The notes below the pieces were generated by a model that was given only the letters and a program-made list of their open reading frames with translations, was not told where the DNA came from and did not search any database. The translations under genes and the position numbers were made by a program. A stretch of DNA of 64,000 nucleotides from the NCBI RefSeq assembly GCF_051954455.1, contig NZ_JBQCHS010000020.1, positions 62,001 through 126,000 on the forward strand, given 5' to 3'. This stretch comes from Pseudolysinimonas sp051954455. Its GTDB lineage: Bacteria > Actinomycetota > Actinomycetes > Actinomycetales > Microbacteriaceae. This document shows, piece after piece, positions 9,885-18,138 of the stretch (position 1 is its first letter; the number at the start of each line of letters is the position of its first letter).

Positions 9885-11402
9885 GTGAGTACCTGGGACG
9901 GCCCCCTCGGCGTCTTCGACCTCGAGACCACCGGCGTCGACACCGACACGGCGCGGATCGTGTCGGCGTGCATCGCGGTGCTCGACGCCGACGGCGGCCC
10001 GACGGCGCGATGGGACTGGCTGCTCGACCCGGGGGTCGAGGTGCCGGAGGCGGCCAGCGCCGTCCACGGCATCACCACGGAGCGGGCGCGGAGCGAGGGA
10101 CGTCGGGCCGAGGCGGCGATCGGCGAGATCGCCCAGACCATCCGGGTGCTGCTCGCACAGGGCGTTCCGCTCGTGGTCTACAACGCGCCCTACGACCTCA
10201 CCCTGCTCGACCGGGAGTGCCGGCGGCACGGGCTGCCGCCGATCGCGGAGCCGGCGCCCGTCATCGACCCGCTCGTCATCGACAAGGCGCTCGACCGCTA
10301 TCGCAAGGGCAAGCGCATCCTCGAGGCGACGGCCGAGGTGTACGGCGTCGAACTCGACGGCGCGCACGACGCGGCTGCCGACGCCATCTGCGCCGGACGG
10401 GTCGCGCAGGCGCTCGCGCGGCGCTACCCCGAGGACCTCGACCTGAGCGTCGCCGACCTGCACGGCCGCCAGGAGATCTGGTACGTCGAGCAGGCGGCGA
10501 ACTTCGAGGAGTACGTCCGCACCAAGCCGGGTCGGGAGCGCTACGTCGCCGACCGATCGTGGCCGGTCCGCCCGGTGGGCGATCCCAACACGTTCGTCGA
10601 CACGCAGCCGATCCCTCCGCTGCCGCCGCAGCCCGGCCGGGTGCCGATTCTGGATTTCTCCGAAATCCAGAATCGGGCACTCCCGCAAGCCGAGGCTGTT
10701 CCGCAAGCCGAGGACCTACGGCGATCGGGCGCGTCTCCCCGGCAGGCGCCGTCGGTGCCGCTCGCGGATCTGGTGGGGGCGCTGTCGATCGAGGACGAGA
10801 TCGACGTCGACTTCGGAGGCCGTGTCGAGCCGGATGTCGAGGGTGAGGAGACACCCGAGCCGAGCGTCGACGAAGCGGATTCCATCGAGGAGAAGGCGGA
10901 GCCGGACGTCGAACCCGAGCCCGTCCCGGCGGCGGAGCCCGATCCTGCGCCGGCGACGCCGTCCGATGCGCCCCGAGTGACGACGGTGCTGCGGCTCGCC
11001 GCGGCGATCGTCACCGATCCGGCCGGCCGCGCACTCCTCGTCCGCAAGCGCGGGACCGAGAGGTTCATGCAGCCGGGCGGCAAGGTCGAGCCGGGCGAAT
11101 CCGCCGTCGAGACGCTGACGCGCGAGCTGCGCGAGGAGCTCGGCCTCGAGCTCGACCCCGACAAGGTCGAATACCTCGGCATCTTCCGCGCCGAGGCCGC
11201 GAACGAGCCCGACACCCTGGTGTCGGCGGCGGTGTTCGCGCTCGTGACCGACCAGGAGGTCGCCGCACAGGCGGAGATCGACGAGATCCTCTGGATCGAC
11301 TCCGCCGAGGTGGACGTCCCCCTCGCCCCGCTCAGCAGCGAGCAGCTGCTCCCGCTGTGGCAGGAGCGCCGCGAGTCGGCATCCGGCGGCGGTCTCTTCT
11401 AG
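9885..11402 (+). CDS. DEDDh 3'-5' exonuclease fused to a Nudix hydrolase
   Basis: Two enzymes in one 505-residue chain. Residues 1-180 are a DnaQ-type exonuclease: FDLETTG with Asp12/Glu14 (Exo I), YNAPYDLTLLDREC (Exo II) and GAHDAAADA with the final His/Asp (Exo III). About 250-360 is a low-complexity acidic Glu/Pro/Asp linker. About 365-490 is a Nudix domain with box GKVEPGESAVETLTRELREE beginning at Gly399. The exonuclease half resembles the short exonucleases annotated as polymerase III epsilon; the Nudix half suggests removal of damaged or non-canonical nucleotides. The linker carries an in-frame inverted repeat (10645-10675) that looks like an insertion. Confidence 0.88.
   Translation: MSTWDGPLGVFDLETTGVDTDTARIVSACIAVLDADGGPTARWDWLLDPGVEVPEAASAVHGITTERARSEGRRAEAAIGEIAQTIRVLLAQGVPLVVYNAPYDLTLLDRECRRHGLPPIAEPAPVIDPLVIDKALDRYRKGKRILEATAEVYGVELDGAHDAAADAICAGRVAQALARRYPEDLDLSVADLHGRQEIWYVEQAANFEEYVRTKPGRERYVADRSWPVRPVGDPNTFVDTQPIPPLPPQPGRVPILDFSEIQNRALPQAEAVPQAEDLRRSGASPRQAPSVPLADLVGALSIEDEIDVDFGGRVEPDVEGEETPEPSVDEADSIEEKAEPDVEPEPVPAAEPDPAPATPSDAPRVTTVLRLAAAIVTDPAGRALLVRKRGTERFMQPGGKVEPGESAVETLTRELREELGLELDPDKVEYLGIFRAEAANEPDTLVSAAVFALVTDQEVAAQAEIDEILWIDSAEVDVPLAPLSSEQLLPLWQERRESASGGGLF
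10645..10675. repeat. 14-bp inverted repeat inside the exonuclease-Nudix linker
   Basis: Perfect 14-bp arms at 10645-10658 and 10662-10675 around a 3-bp centre. Both strands encode nearly the same peptide (PILDF-x-EIQNR). The G+C content is clearly lower than in the surrounding gene. A 13-bp direct repeat (10683-10695 and 10701-10713) follows at once. Confidence 0.8.
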
Positions 11403-11425
11403 CCGCCCGCTGCGTCTCCGCATGC

Positions 11426-11461
11426 GAAAGCGGGCGGCTCCCGGAGGAACCGCCCGCTTTC
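11426..11461. terminator. bidirectional hairpin terminator
   Basis: Perfect 12-bp stem, 11426-11437 with 11450-11461, loop of 12, with A/T-containing stem ends. It sits between the converging exonuclease-Nudix and rpmE2 genes. Confidence 0.8.
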
Positions 11462-11477
11462 ACGTCTGCTGTGGTGC

Positions 11478-11726
11478 TTACTTGCCGAAGCCCTTGTAGC
11501 GCGAGTTGAACTTCTCCACGCGGCCGGCGCTGTCGAGGATGCGCTGCTTGCCCGTGTAGAACGGGTGCGACGCCGACGAGATCTCGACGTCGATGACCGG
11601 ATAGGTCGTGCCGTCGAGCTCGATGGTCTTGTCGCTCGTCGCGGTCGAGCGCGTGAGGAAGGTCTCACCGCTCGCCAGGTCACGGAAGACGATCGGGTTG
11701 TACTCGGGGTGGGTCTCGGACTTCAT
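11478..11726 (-). CDS. rpmE2: 50S ribosomal protein L31 type B
   Basis: Ribosomal protein of 82 aa, MKSETHPEYNPIVFRD through SHPFYTGKQRILD to the basic C-terminus. It is the type B, zinc-free form: the CxxC pair of classical L31 is absent. In several bacteria this form is derepressed by Zur in zinc shortage, but I see no clear Zur box here, so it may be the only L31. ATG 11726 has a GAGG site 7 nt upstream; a TAGACT box at 11781-11786 gives a leader of about 48 nt. The frame continues upstream to 11774 without support. Confidence 0.95.
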   Translation of the reverse strand: MKSETHPEYNPIVFRDLASGETFLTRSTATSDKTIELDGTTYPVIDVEISSASHPFYTGKQRILDSAGRVEKFNSRYKGFGK

Positions 11727-11786
11727 GGCGGTACCTCGGAATGGATGACGGAAAGCTCGCGGCCGAACGGCCAAGGAACGAGTCTA

Positions 11787-12575
11787 CTACGAACGCGCGC
11801 GAGCCGAGAAGCGGCCGTCCTCGCTCGTCGCGACGACGAGGTCGAGGCCGAACGTCTCGCTCAACCGCTGCTCTGTGACGACCTCGGCGATCGGGCCGGC
11901 GGCCTGCACGCGCCCGTGCGCGAGCAGCAGCGCGTGCGTGAAGCCGGGCGGGATCTCCTCGACGTGGTGGGTCACCATGATCATGGCCGGGCTCTCGGGC
12001 GAGCTCGCGTACGCGCCGAGCAGCTGCAGCAGCTCCTCGCGCGCCCCGAGGTCGAGGGAGGCGGCCGGCTCGTCCAGCAGCAGCAGCTCGGGGTCGGTCA
12101 TGACCGATCGGGCGATCTGCACGCGCTTCTGCTCGCCGTCGCTCAGCGTGCCGAAGCGCCGGTTCGCGAGGTGCTCGAGGCGCCACTCGCCCAGCACGCG
12201 GCGGGCGCGGCGCTCGTCGACGTCCTCGTACTGCTCGTTCCAGCGCCCCGTGACCGAGTAGGCGGCCGTCATGACGACGTCGAGCACGACCTCCTCGGGC
12301 GGGATCCGCCGCGCCAGCGCGGTCGAGGCGAAGCCGATGCGCGGCCGCAGCTCGAAGACGTCGACCGACCCGAGCTCCTCGCCGAGGATGGTCGCGGTGC
12401 CGGAGCTCGGGTGCATGTTCGCCGAGACGACCTGCAGCATCGTGGTCTTGCCGGCCCCGTTCGGGCCGAGTACGACCCAACGGTCCTCCGGCTGCACCTC
12501 CCACGTGACGCCGTCGAGGATGGGCGTGCCGTCGCGGACGACGGACAGGTCCTGGAGGTGGAGCACCGGGGGCAT
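11787..12575 (-). CDS. ABC transporter ATP-binding protein (YlmA-like)
   Basis: Single ABC ATPase domain of 262 aa. Walker A is GPNGAGKTT, the signature reads LSDGEQKR (a variant of LSGGQ), Walker B is LLLLDEP, and the switch His is in VTHHVEEIP. No membrane subunit lies next to it. The closest described style is YlmA-type soluble ATPases, often encoded without a permease, so a transport role is uncertain. ATG 12575 lies 9 nt after a TAGGCT box; the box overlaps the stop of glgA. Confidence 0.85.
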   Translation of the reverse strand: MPPVLHLQDLSVVRDGTPILDGVTWEVQPEDRWVVLGPNGAGKTTMLQVVSANMHPSSGTATILGEELGSVDVFELRPRIGFASTALARRIPPEEVVLDVVMTAAYSVTGRWNEQYEDVDERRARRVLGEWRLEHLANRRFGTLSDGEQKRVQIARSVMTDPELLLLDEPAASLDLGAREELLQLLGAYASSPESPAMIMVTHHVEEIPPGFTHALLLAHGRVQAAGPIAEVVTEQRLSETFGLDLVVATSEDGRFSARARS

Positions 12576-12584
12576 GATCCAGCC

Positions 12585-12590
12585 AGCCTA
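12585..12590 (-). promoter_or_regulatory. -10 box (TAGGCT)
   Basis: TAGGCT on the minus strand, 9 nt before ATG 12575, overlapping the glgA stop codon. A leader of at most about 3 nt is implied. Confidence 0.45.
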
Positions 12591-13793
12591 GGCGCTCGGC
12601 GCCCCCGCGGACCCGAGGACGGCGTTGTAGATCGCGCGCGTCTTGTGCGCGATCGTCGACCAGCTGAACTCGGTCTCGGCGCGGCGGCGGCCGGCCTCCC
12701 CCATGAGCCGCGCGGCCGTCGGATCGGCGAGCACCTGGTTGAGGCGGTCCGCGAGGTCGGCCACGAACCGGTCGGGGGCGGTGGGCGTCCCGGTGCCGTC
12801 CGAGGCCTGCTCGATCGGCACCAGCCGGCCGGTGATCCCCTCGGCGACGACCTCGGGGATGCCGCCGGTCGCGGTCCCGACCACCGGGGCGCCGCACGCC
12901 ATGGCCTCGAGGTTGACGATGCCGAGGGGCTCGTAGATCGACGGGCAGACGAAGACCGTGGCGGCCGACAGCAGGGCCGCGAGCTCGCGCTGCTGCAGCA
13001 TACGGTCGATCCAGACGACACCGGACCGGGTGGCCTGGAGCGCCTCGACGCCCGCCGTGACCTCGGCGAGGATCTCGGGCGTGTCGGGGGCGCCGGCGCA
13101 GAGCACGAGCTGCACGTCCGGCGGCAGCGATGCGGCGGCGCGCAGCAGGTATGGCAGGCCCTTCTGTCGCGTGATCCGTCCCACGAAGACGACGCTCGGA
13201 CGGTCGGGGTCGACGCCGAGCGCGCGCACCGTGTCGGGCTCCTCGAGGCGGCGCCAGCGCACCGGGTCGATGCCGTTGTGCACGACGCGCACGCGGGCCG
13301 GGTCGATCGACGGGTAGCTGCGGAGGATGTCGGCGCGCATCCCGGCACTCACCGCGATCACGGCGTCGGCGGCCTCGAACGCGGTCTTCTCGATCCAGCT
13401 CGAGACCCGATAGCCGCCGCCGAGCTGCTCGGCCTTCCACGGCCGCAGCGGCTCCAGGCTGTGCGCCGTGACGATGTGCGGGATCCCGTGCAGGAGCTTG
13501 GCGACGTGGCCCGCCCCGTTGGCGTACCAGGTGTGCGAGTGCACGAGGTCGGCCCCTTCGACGTCCTGGGCCATCGGCAGGTCGACGCCGAGCGTCGCGA
13601 GGGCCGGATTCGCGCCGCTCAGCTGCGGCGGCACGAGGTAGGCGTAGGTGTGGGGCTCGTCGCGCGGCGCGCCGAAACAGCGGACCACGGCGTCCACGTC
13701 GGTCCGCAGGGCCTGGACGAGCTCGGCCACGTGGACGCCGGCGCCCCCGTAGACCTCGGGCGGGTACTCACGGGTGAGGATGTCGACGCGCAC
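12588..13793 (-). CDS. glgA: actinobacterial glycogen synthase / maltose-1-phosphate synthase, GT4
   Basis: GT-B glycosyltransferase of 401 aa. N-terminal ILTREYPPEVYGGAGVHVAELV binds the acceptor and ADP-glucose pyrophosphate side; FVGRITRQKGLPYLLRAA and SIYEPLGIVNLEAMACGAPVVG form the donor site with the conserved glutamates. In mycobacteria this family (GlgM) makes maltose-1-phosphate from ADP-glucose; in others it is named glycogen synthase, and sequence alone does not separate the two. It is divergent from glgC, which makes ADP-glucose. GTG 13793 is 6 nt after TAGCGT. Confidence 0.93.
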   Translation of the reverse strand: MRVDILTREYPPEVYGGAGVHVAELVQALRTDVDAVVRCFGAPRDEPHTYAYLVPPQLSGANPALATLGVDLPMAQDVEGADLVHSHTWYANGAGHVAKLLHGIPHIVTAHSLEPLRPWKAEQLGGGYRVSSWIEKTAFEAADAVIAVSAGMRADILRSYPSIDPARVRVVHNGIDPVRWRRLEEPDTVRALGVDPDRPSVVFVGRITRQKGLPYLLRAAASLPPDVQLVLCAGAPDTPEILAEVTAGVEALQATRSGVVWIDRMLQQRELAALLSAATVFVCPSIYEPLGIVNLEAMACGAPVVGTATGGIPEVVAEGITGRLVPIEQASDGTGTPTAPDRFVADLADRLNQVLADPTAARLMGEAGRRRAETEFSWSTIAHKTRAIYNAVLGSAGAPSA

Positions 13794-13799
13794 GTGCCG

Positions 13800-13805
13800 A
13801 CGCTA
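13800..13805 (-). promoter_or_regulatory. -10 box (TAGCGT), leaderless
   Basis: TAGCGT on the minus strand, 6 nt before the GTG of glgA; half of the divergent glgA/glgC promoter region. Confidence 0.55.
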
Positions 13806-13859
13806 GTACAGCCCCGGCGCGCCCCCTGTCCAGACCCGGCTGATCCCAAGGGGGCGCAA

Positions 13860-13865
13860 TAGGGT
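13860..13865 (+). promoter_or_regulatory. -10 box (TAGGGT), leaderless
   Basis: TAGGGT followed by 6 nt and GTG 13872 of glgC. The in-frame GTG at 13866 directly abuts the box, so 13872 is the likely start. Confidence 0.55.
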
Positions 13866-13871
13866 GTGGAC

Positions 13872-15110
13872 GTGGCATCGAAGAAGATCTTCGGGATCGT
13901 CCTGGCGGGCGGCGAGGGCAAGCGTCTCATGCCGCTGACGGCGGACCGGGCGAAGCCCGCGGTCCCGTTCGGCGGGGCGTACCGGCTCATCGACTTCGCG
14001 CTGTCGAACCTCGTCAACTCGGGGCTGCAGCAGATCGTGGTGCTCACGCAGTACAAGTCGCACTCGCTCGACCGGCACGTGTCGACGACCTGGCGCCTGC
14101 CCGCCATGCTCGGATCGTACGTCGCCTCGGTGCCGGCGCAGCAGCGGCTCGGCAAGCGCTGGTTCTCGGGATCGGCGGACGCGATCCTGCAGAGCCTCAA
14201 CCTGCTGCGCGACGAGAAGCCCGACATCGTCGTCGTGGTCGGCGCCGACCACGTCTACCGCATGGACTTCAGCCAGATGATCCAGGCGCACATCGACTCC
14301 GGAAAGGGCGTCACGGTGTCGGCGATCCGCCAGCCGCTCGCGCTCGCCGACCAGTTCGGGGTCATCGAGGTCTCCGAGGGCAACCCGCGGCACATCGAGG
14401 CCTTCCACGAGAAGCCGCAGAACCCGGTGCCGCTCCCCGACTCCCCCGGCGAGGTCCTCGCCTCGATGGGCAACTACGTGTTCGACGCGGACGTGCTCAT
14501 CGACGCCGTGCAGCGCGACGGGCTGAAGGCCGACTCCAACCACGACATGGGCGGCGACATCATCCCCGACTTCGTGGCGCGGGGCGAGGCGGCGGTCTAC
14601 GACCTCAACCGCAACGAGGTGCCGGGATCCACGGATCGCGACCGCTTCTACTGGCGCGACGTGGGCACCATCGACTCCTTCTTCGACGCCCACCAGGACC
14701 TGATCTCGGCGCTGCCGGTCTTCAACCTCTACAACACGGCCTGGCCGATCTACTCGGCGCAGCTCAACTCGCCGCCGGCGAAGTTCGTGCGCGACGCGAA
14801 GGGCGCGCTCGGCCAGGTCATCGACTCGATCGTCTCGCTCGGCTGCGTCGTGTCGGGCGCGCACCTCGAGCGCAGCGTCCTCGGGACCTGGGTGTCGGTG
14901 GCCTCCGGCGCGAGCGTGACCGACGCCGTGGTCTTCGAGCGCTCGACGATCGGCGAGGGGGCCGTGGTCCGCCGCGCTATCTTGGACAAGGACGTCACCG
15001 TCGCCCCCGGCGCGACCGTCGGCGTGGACCGCGCCGCGGACCTCGCCCGCGGCTTCACGGTGACCGACAGCGGCATCACGGTCGTCGGCAAGGGCGTCCT
15101 GGTCGAATAG
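13872..15110 (+). CDS. glgC: glucose-1-phosphate adenylyltransferase (ADP-glucose pyrophosphorylase)
   Basis: Makes ADP-glucose from glucose-1-phosphate and ATP, the committed step to glycogen (412 aa). Seen: the nucleotidyltransferase signature GIVLAGGEGKRLMPLTADRAKPAVPFGG near the N-terminus, VGADHVYRMDF, the sugar-phosphate region HIEAFHEKP, FYWRDVGTIDSF, and a C-terminal left-handed beta-helix with hexad-like repeats (VVSGAHLERSVLG, STIGEGAVV). Start set to GTG 13872 by the -10 box position; GTG 13866 adds two residues. Divergent from glgA. Confidence 0.96.
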   Translation: MASKKIFGIVLAGGEGKRLMPLTADRAKPAVPFGGAYRLIDFALSNLVNSGLQQIVVLTQYKSHSLDRHVSTTWRLPAMLGSYVASVPAQQRLGKRWFSGSADAILQSLNLLRDEKPDIVVVVGADHVYRMDFSQMIQAHIDSGKGVTVSAIRQPLALADQFGVIEVSEGNPRHIEAFHEKPQNPVPLPDSPGEVLASMGNYVFDADVLIDAVQRDGLKADSNHDMGGDIIPDFVARGEAAVYDLNRNEVPGSTDRDRFYWRDVGTIDSFFDAHQDLISALPVFNLYNTAWPIYSAQLNSPPAKFVRDAKGALGQVIDSIVSLGCVVSGAHLERSVLGTWVSVASGASVTDAVVFERSTIGEGAVVRRAILDKDVTVAPGATVGVDRAADLARGFTVTDSGITVVGKGVLVE

Positions 15111-15133
15111 CCCGAGAGGAACGCACCCCGCCC

Positions 15134-15769
15134 ATGGCGCGCTTCCTCGTGGTCCTCGACGTCGACTCGACGCTCATCGAGGACGAGGTCATCGAGCTCC
15201 TCGCCGAGGAGGCGGGATCGCTCGACGCCGTCGCCGACGTGACCTTCCGGGCGATGAACGGCGAGCTCGACTTCGCCGAGTCGCTGCGCGAGCGCGTCGC
15301 GACCCTCGCCGGCCTCGACGTCGCCGCGATCGAGCGCGTGCGCGGCCGGGTGCGGGTCACCCGCGGGGTGCCCGAGATGATCGCGGGGGTGCACGCGGCC
15401 GGCGGGCGCGTCGCCGTGGTGTCCGGCGGATTCCACGAGGTCATCGACCCCCTCGCGGAGCGGCTCGGGCTCGACCGCTGGCGGGCGAACCGCCTCGCGG
15501 TCGCGGGCGGGCGCCTCACGGGCGAGGTGATCCCGCCGATCGTCGATGCGGAGGCGAAGGCCGCCGCATTGCAGGAGTGGGCGGACGAGGCGGGGCTCCC
15601 CCTCGCGCAGACGCTCGCCGTCGGCGACGGCGCCAACGATCTGCCGATGATGGCGCTCTGCGGTCTCTCGGTCGGCTTCGATGCGAAGGCGCCGGTGCGC
15701 GACGTCGCGCACGTGCTGCTCGACGAGCGCGACCTCTCGCGGCTGCTCGGGATCATGGGGCTGCGATGA
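15134..15769 (+). CDS. serB: phosphoserine phosphatase
   Basis: HAD-family enzyme (211 aa) for the last step of serine synthesis. Motif I is LDVDSTL with Asp9 (nucleophile) and Asp11, motif II is VVSGGF, and motif III GDGANDLPMM. A four-helix C1 cap (IEDEVIELLAEEAG onward) is present. The N-terminal ACT domain of some SerB proteins is absent. ATG 15134 is preceded by a GAGAGGA site. Its TGA overlaps the ATG of the GNAT gene (ATGA). Confidence 0.9.
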   Translation: MARFLVVLDVDSTLIEDEVIELLAEEAGSLDAVADVTFRAMNGELDFAESLRERVATLAGLDVAAIERVRGRVRVTRGVPEMIAGVHAAGGRVAVVSGGFHEVIDPLAERLGLDRWRANRLAVAGGRLTGEVIPPIVDAEAKAAALQEWADEAGLPLAQTLAVGDGANDLPMMALCGLSVGFDAKAPVRDVAHVLLDERDLSRLLGIMGLR

Positions 15770-16248
15770 GCGTCGTCTACCGCCGAGCCGAGCCCGCCGA
15801 CGCGGCGGAGGTCGTCGAGCTCCGGGCGATCATGATCGACGAGGTCACCGGCCGCACCTCCTCGCCGGACGAGGTCTGGTGGCGGGATGCGGTCGCGTGG
15901 TTCGCGACGGAACTCGCGGGCGACGACACCGTCGCCTTCGTCGCCGACGACGGCGACCGCCTCCTCGCCGTGGCCGTCGGCCTGCGCCAGCGGCACGCTC
16001 CGAGCCCCGGCTCCCCCATCGGCTGGGTCGGGCACCTGTCGAGCGTCGCGACCCGTCCGGAGGCCCGCCGTGCCGGGCACGCCCGCGCCGTCGTCACGCG
16101 GGTCCTCGACTGGTTCGACGCCCAGGGCGTCCGTCAGGTGGACCTCACCTCGACCGCCGCCGCGGAGCCCCTCTACCGCCAACTCGGGTTCGCCGATCAC
16201 CCGGAGCCCTACCTCCGGCGTCTCGCCGCGGGCGACACCGCGCGCTGA
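15766..16248 (+). CDS. GNAT-family N-acetyltransferase
   Basis: Acetyl-CoA-dependent acetyltransferase of 160 aa. It begins VYRRAEPADAAEVVELRAIM; the acetyl-CoA loop region is LSSVATRPEARRAGHARAVV, where the usual R/Q-x-x-G-x-G/A motif appears as RRAGHA; the C-terminus has the common AAAEPLYRQLGF. The acceptor substrate is unknown. It overlaps serB by four bases, so it is translated from the same mRNA. Confidence 0.85.
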   Translation: MSVVYRRAEPADAAEVVELRAIMIDEVTGRTSSPDEVWWRDAVAWFATELAGDDTVAFVADDGDRLLAVAVGLRQRHAPSPGSPIGWVGHLSSVATRPEARRAGHARAVVTRVLDWFDAQGVRQVDLTSTAAAEPLYRQLGFADHPEPYLRRLAAGDTAR

Positions 16249-16264
16249 GCGCTGTGAGCCGAGG

Positions 16265-16270
16265 TAGTCT
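16265..16270 (+). promoter_or_regulatory. -10 box (TAGTCT), leaderless
   Basis: TAGTCT, then 6 nt, then ATG 16277 of the DUF4232 membrane protein. Confidence 0.55.
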
Positions 16271-16276
16271 CGGGTC

Positions 16277-17371
16277 ATGAGGCCGTCGATCGCGCGGACG
16301 ATCGGCGCCGGCCTCCTCGCCGCCGTCCTCTGGGCAGCGACCGCGCTCCTCGCGCAGGTGCCGATCGGCCCGCGACCGCTCGGGTGGATCGCTCAGGTGC
16401 TCGTCCCCGGCCCTCTCGTCGAGCTCGCCGCTCTGCCGATCGCGGCACAGGCCGCGGTCGTCGTGATCGGCGCGCTCGTTCTCGGCGTGCTCGTGACGGG
16501 AGCCGCTCTGCTCGCGCGCGGACCGATCCGGGTGCCCGTCGTGTGGCTCGCCGTGCCGCTCGCCGCGTTCGTCGTGGGCCTCGCGATGGGCCTGGGGCAG
16601 GTGCTCGGAGTGAGTCCGCGGCTCGGCGTCTCCTTCCCCGTCGCGGACGTCGCACGCTCGCTCGGCGTGCAGGCATGGGGACTGCTCGTCGGGTGGGCGC
16701 CCGCGTTCGTCGCCGGATGGAGTGCGGACGGCCCGAGCCGTCGGATCCCGGGCACGGTTCTCGGCGTCGCGGCGCCCCTGCTCGTGTCCGCGCTCGTCGC
16801 GTCGATGGCCGTCGCCGCTCCGCTGCGCTACGCCGCGCTCGACCACCGGGCGGCCGCGTCGCCCGCAGCGCCGAGCGCGCCCGCGACCGCGTCGCCCTCG
16901 ACCGCGTCGGCCACGCCGGGCGACGACCTCGCGACGACGGACTGCCCGGCGGATCGGCTCGTGCTCGCCGGCACCGGGGGCGGGGCCGCGACGGGACACC
17001 GCGAATACGACCTCGAGATCCGCAACGACTCCGGCCGGGTGTGCAGGCTCACGGGCTACCCGGGCGTCGTCTTCCGGGGTGCGGCGCACCGGGTGACGGC
17101 AGCGACGGTGACGCCGGGGCGCTCGTTCATGGCCGAGGATCCGGGGGCCGTCCCGGTGACCCTCGCGCCGGGCGGGATGGCGGTCACGAGCCTCGGCTGG
17201 GACGCCGGCGCCGAGCCGGCCGACCCGACCGCGTCGACGACCGTGGAGCTCGTGGTCGCGACTGGAGCGCGCCCGATCGACGCGGCATCCGATCCGCTCG
17301 ACGTCGTCGACGGCACCACGGTCTTCGTCACCGCCTGGCACGCGGGGGCGCTGGACGGCGACGGAGGCTAG
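16277..17371 (+). CDS. membrane protein with extracellular DUF4232 domain
   Basis: A 364-residue protein with about five hydrophobic segments in residues 1-190, an Ala/Pro/Ser/Thr-rich spacer (about 190-215), and a C-terminal DUF4232-like beta domain starting DCPADRLVLAG with HREYDLEIRNDSGRVCRLTGYPGV. DUF4232 domains are exported and lie on the actinobacterial surface; function unknown. One Cys pair (in DCPAD and RVCRL) could form a disulfide. Its TAG overlaps the stop of fabG on the other strand. Confidence 0.75.
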   Translation: MRPSIARTIGAGLLAAVLWAATALLAQVPIGPRPLGWIAQVLVPGPLVELAALPIAAQAAVVVIGALVLGVLVTGAALLARGPIRVPVVWLAVPLAAFVVGLAMGLGQVLGVSPRLGVSFPVADVARSLGVQAWGLLVGWAPAFVAGWSADGPSRRIPGTVLGVAAPLLVSALVASMAVAAPLRYAALDHRAAASPAAPSAPATASPSTASATPGDDLATTDCPADRLVLAGTGGGAATGHREYDLEIRNDSGRVCRLTGYPGVVFRGAAHRVTAATVTPGRSFMAEDPGAVPVTLAPGGMAVTSLGWDAGAEPADPTASTTVELVVATGARPIDAASDPLDVVDGTTVFVTAWHAGALDGDGG

Positions 17372-18081
17372 TTGCCCATCCCGAGCCCGCCGTCGACCGG
17401 CAGGATCGCGCCCGAGATGTAGCCCGCGTCGTCGGAGGCGAGCCAGGCCACCGCCTTCGCGACCTCCGACGCGGCGCCGTAGCGGCCGGCCGGGATCTGC
17501 TTCTTCATCGCCTCCTGCTGCTCGGGGGCGAGCTCCGCGGTCATGTCCGTCTCGATGAAGCCGGGGGCGACGATGTTCGCGGTGATGTTGCGGGAGCCGA
17601 GCTCGCGGGTGAGCGAGCGCACGAAGCCGATCATCCCGGTCTTCGAGGCCGCGTAGTTGATCTGCCCCGCGTTGCCGAGCATGCCGCCGACGCTCGAGAT
17701 GAGGATCACGCGGCCGAACTTCGCGCGCAGCATCGCCTTCGAGGCCCGCTTGACCACGCGGAACGCGCCGCCGAGGTTCGTGTCGACGACCGTGTCGAAG
17801 TCCTCGTCGCTCATCCGCAGCAGGAGGCCGTCGCGGGTCACGCCCGCGTTGGCGACGACGATCTCCACCGGGCCGAGCTTCTCCTCGATCTCGGCGAAGG
17901 CGGCGTCCAGCGAGGCGCCGTCGGTGACGTCCGCGCGCACGGTGAGGGTGCCCTCCGGGCCCTCGCCGGACCGCGCCGTCACCGCGACGCGGTGCCCCTG
18001 GGCGACGAGCTCCGTCGCGATCGCGCGGCCGATGCCGCGGTTGCCGCCGGTCACGAGCGCGGTGCGAGGAGTCGTGGTCAC
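17368..18081 (-). CDS. fabG: 3-oxoacyl-ACP reductase / SDR-family oxidoreductase
   Basis: NAD(P)-dependent short-chain dehydrogenase of 237 aa. Cofactor loop TGGNRGIG (11-18), VANAG at 76-80, and the catalytic Ser130/Tyr143/Lys147. The C-terminal IVAPGFIETDMTAEL and SGAILPVDGGLGMG match FabG of fatty acid synthesis; other reductase roles cannot be excluded. The GTG at 18081 (VTTTPRTALVTGG) is 8 nt after a TAGGCT box, and the longer frame to 18195 would cross the divergent promoter. Divergent from DUF3099. Confidence 0.88.
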   Translation of the reverse strand: MTTTPRTALVTGGNRGIGRAIATELVAQGHRVAVTARSGEGPEGTLTVRADVTDGASLDAAFAEIEEKLGPVEIVVANAGVTRDGLLLRMSDEDFDTVVDTNLGGAFRVVKRASKAMLRAKFGRVILISSVGGMLGNAGQINYAASKTGMIGFVRSLTRELGSRNITANIVAPGFIETDMTAELAPEQQEAMKKQIPAGRYGAASEVAKAVAWLASDDAGYISGAILPVDGGLGMGN

Positions 18082-18089
18082 GGTCGACC

Positions 18090-18095
18090 AGCCTA
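18090..18095 (-). promoter_or_regulatory. -10 box (TAGGCT), leaderless
   Basis: TAGGCT on the minus strand, 8 nt before GTG 18081 of fabG. Confidence 0.5.
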
Positions 18096-18121
18096 GCCAG
18101 GCTCCGCCGGGGATCGGAGCG

Positions 18122-18127
18122 TAGGCT
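18122..18127 (+). promoter_or_regulatory. -10 box (TAGGCT) for the DUF3099-SURF1 operon
   Basis: TAGGCT with 11 nt before ATG 18139; a leader of only a few bases is implied. Confidence 0.5.
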
Positions 18128-18138
18128 GGCAGCACCCC

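Noticed and set aside
11727..11786. Zur site upstream of the zinc-free L31 gene
   Set aside because: No convincing TGATAATCATTATCA-like palindrome is visible in the 60-bp gap.
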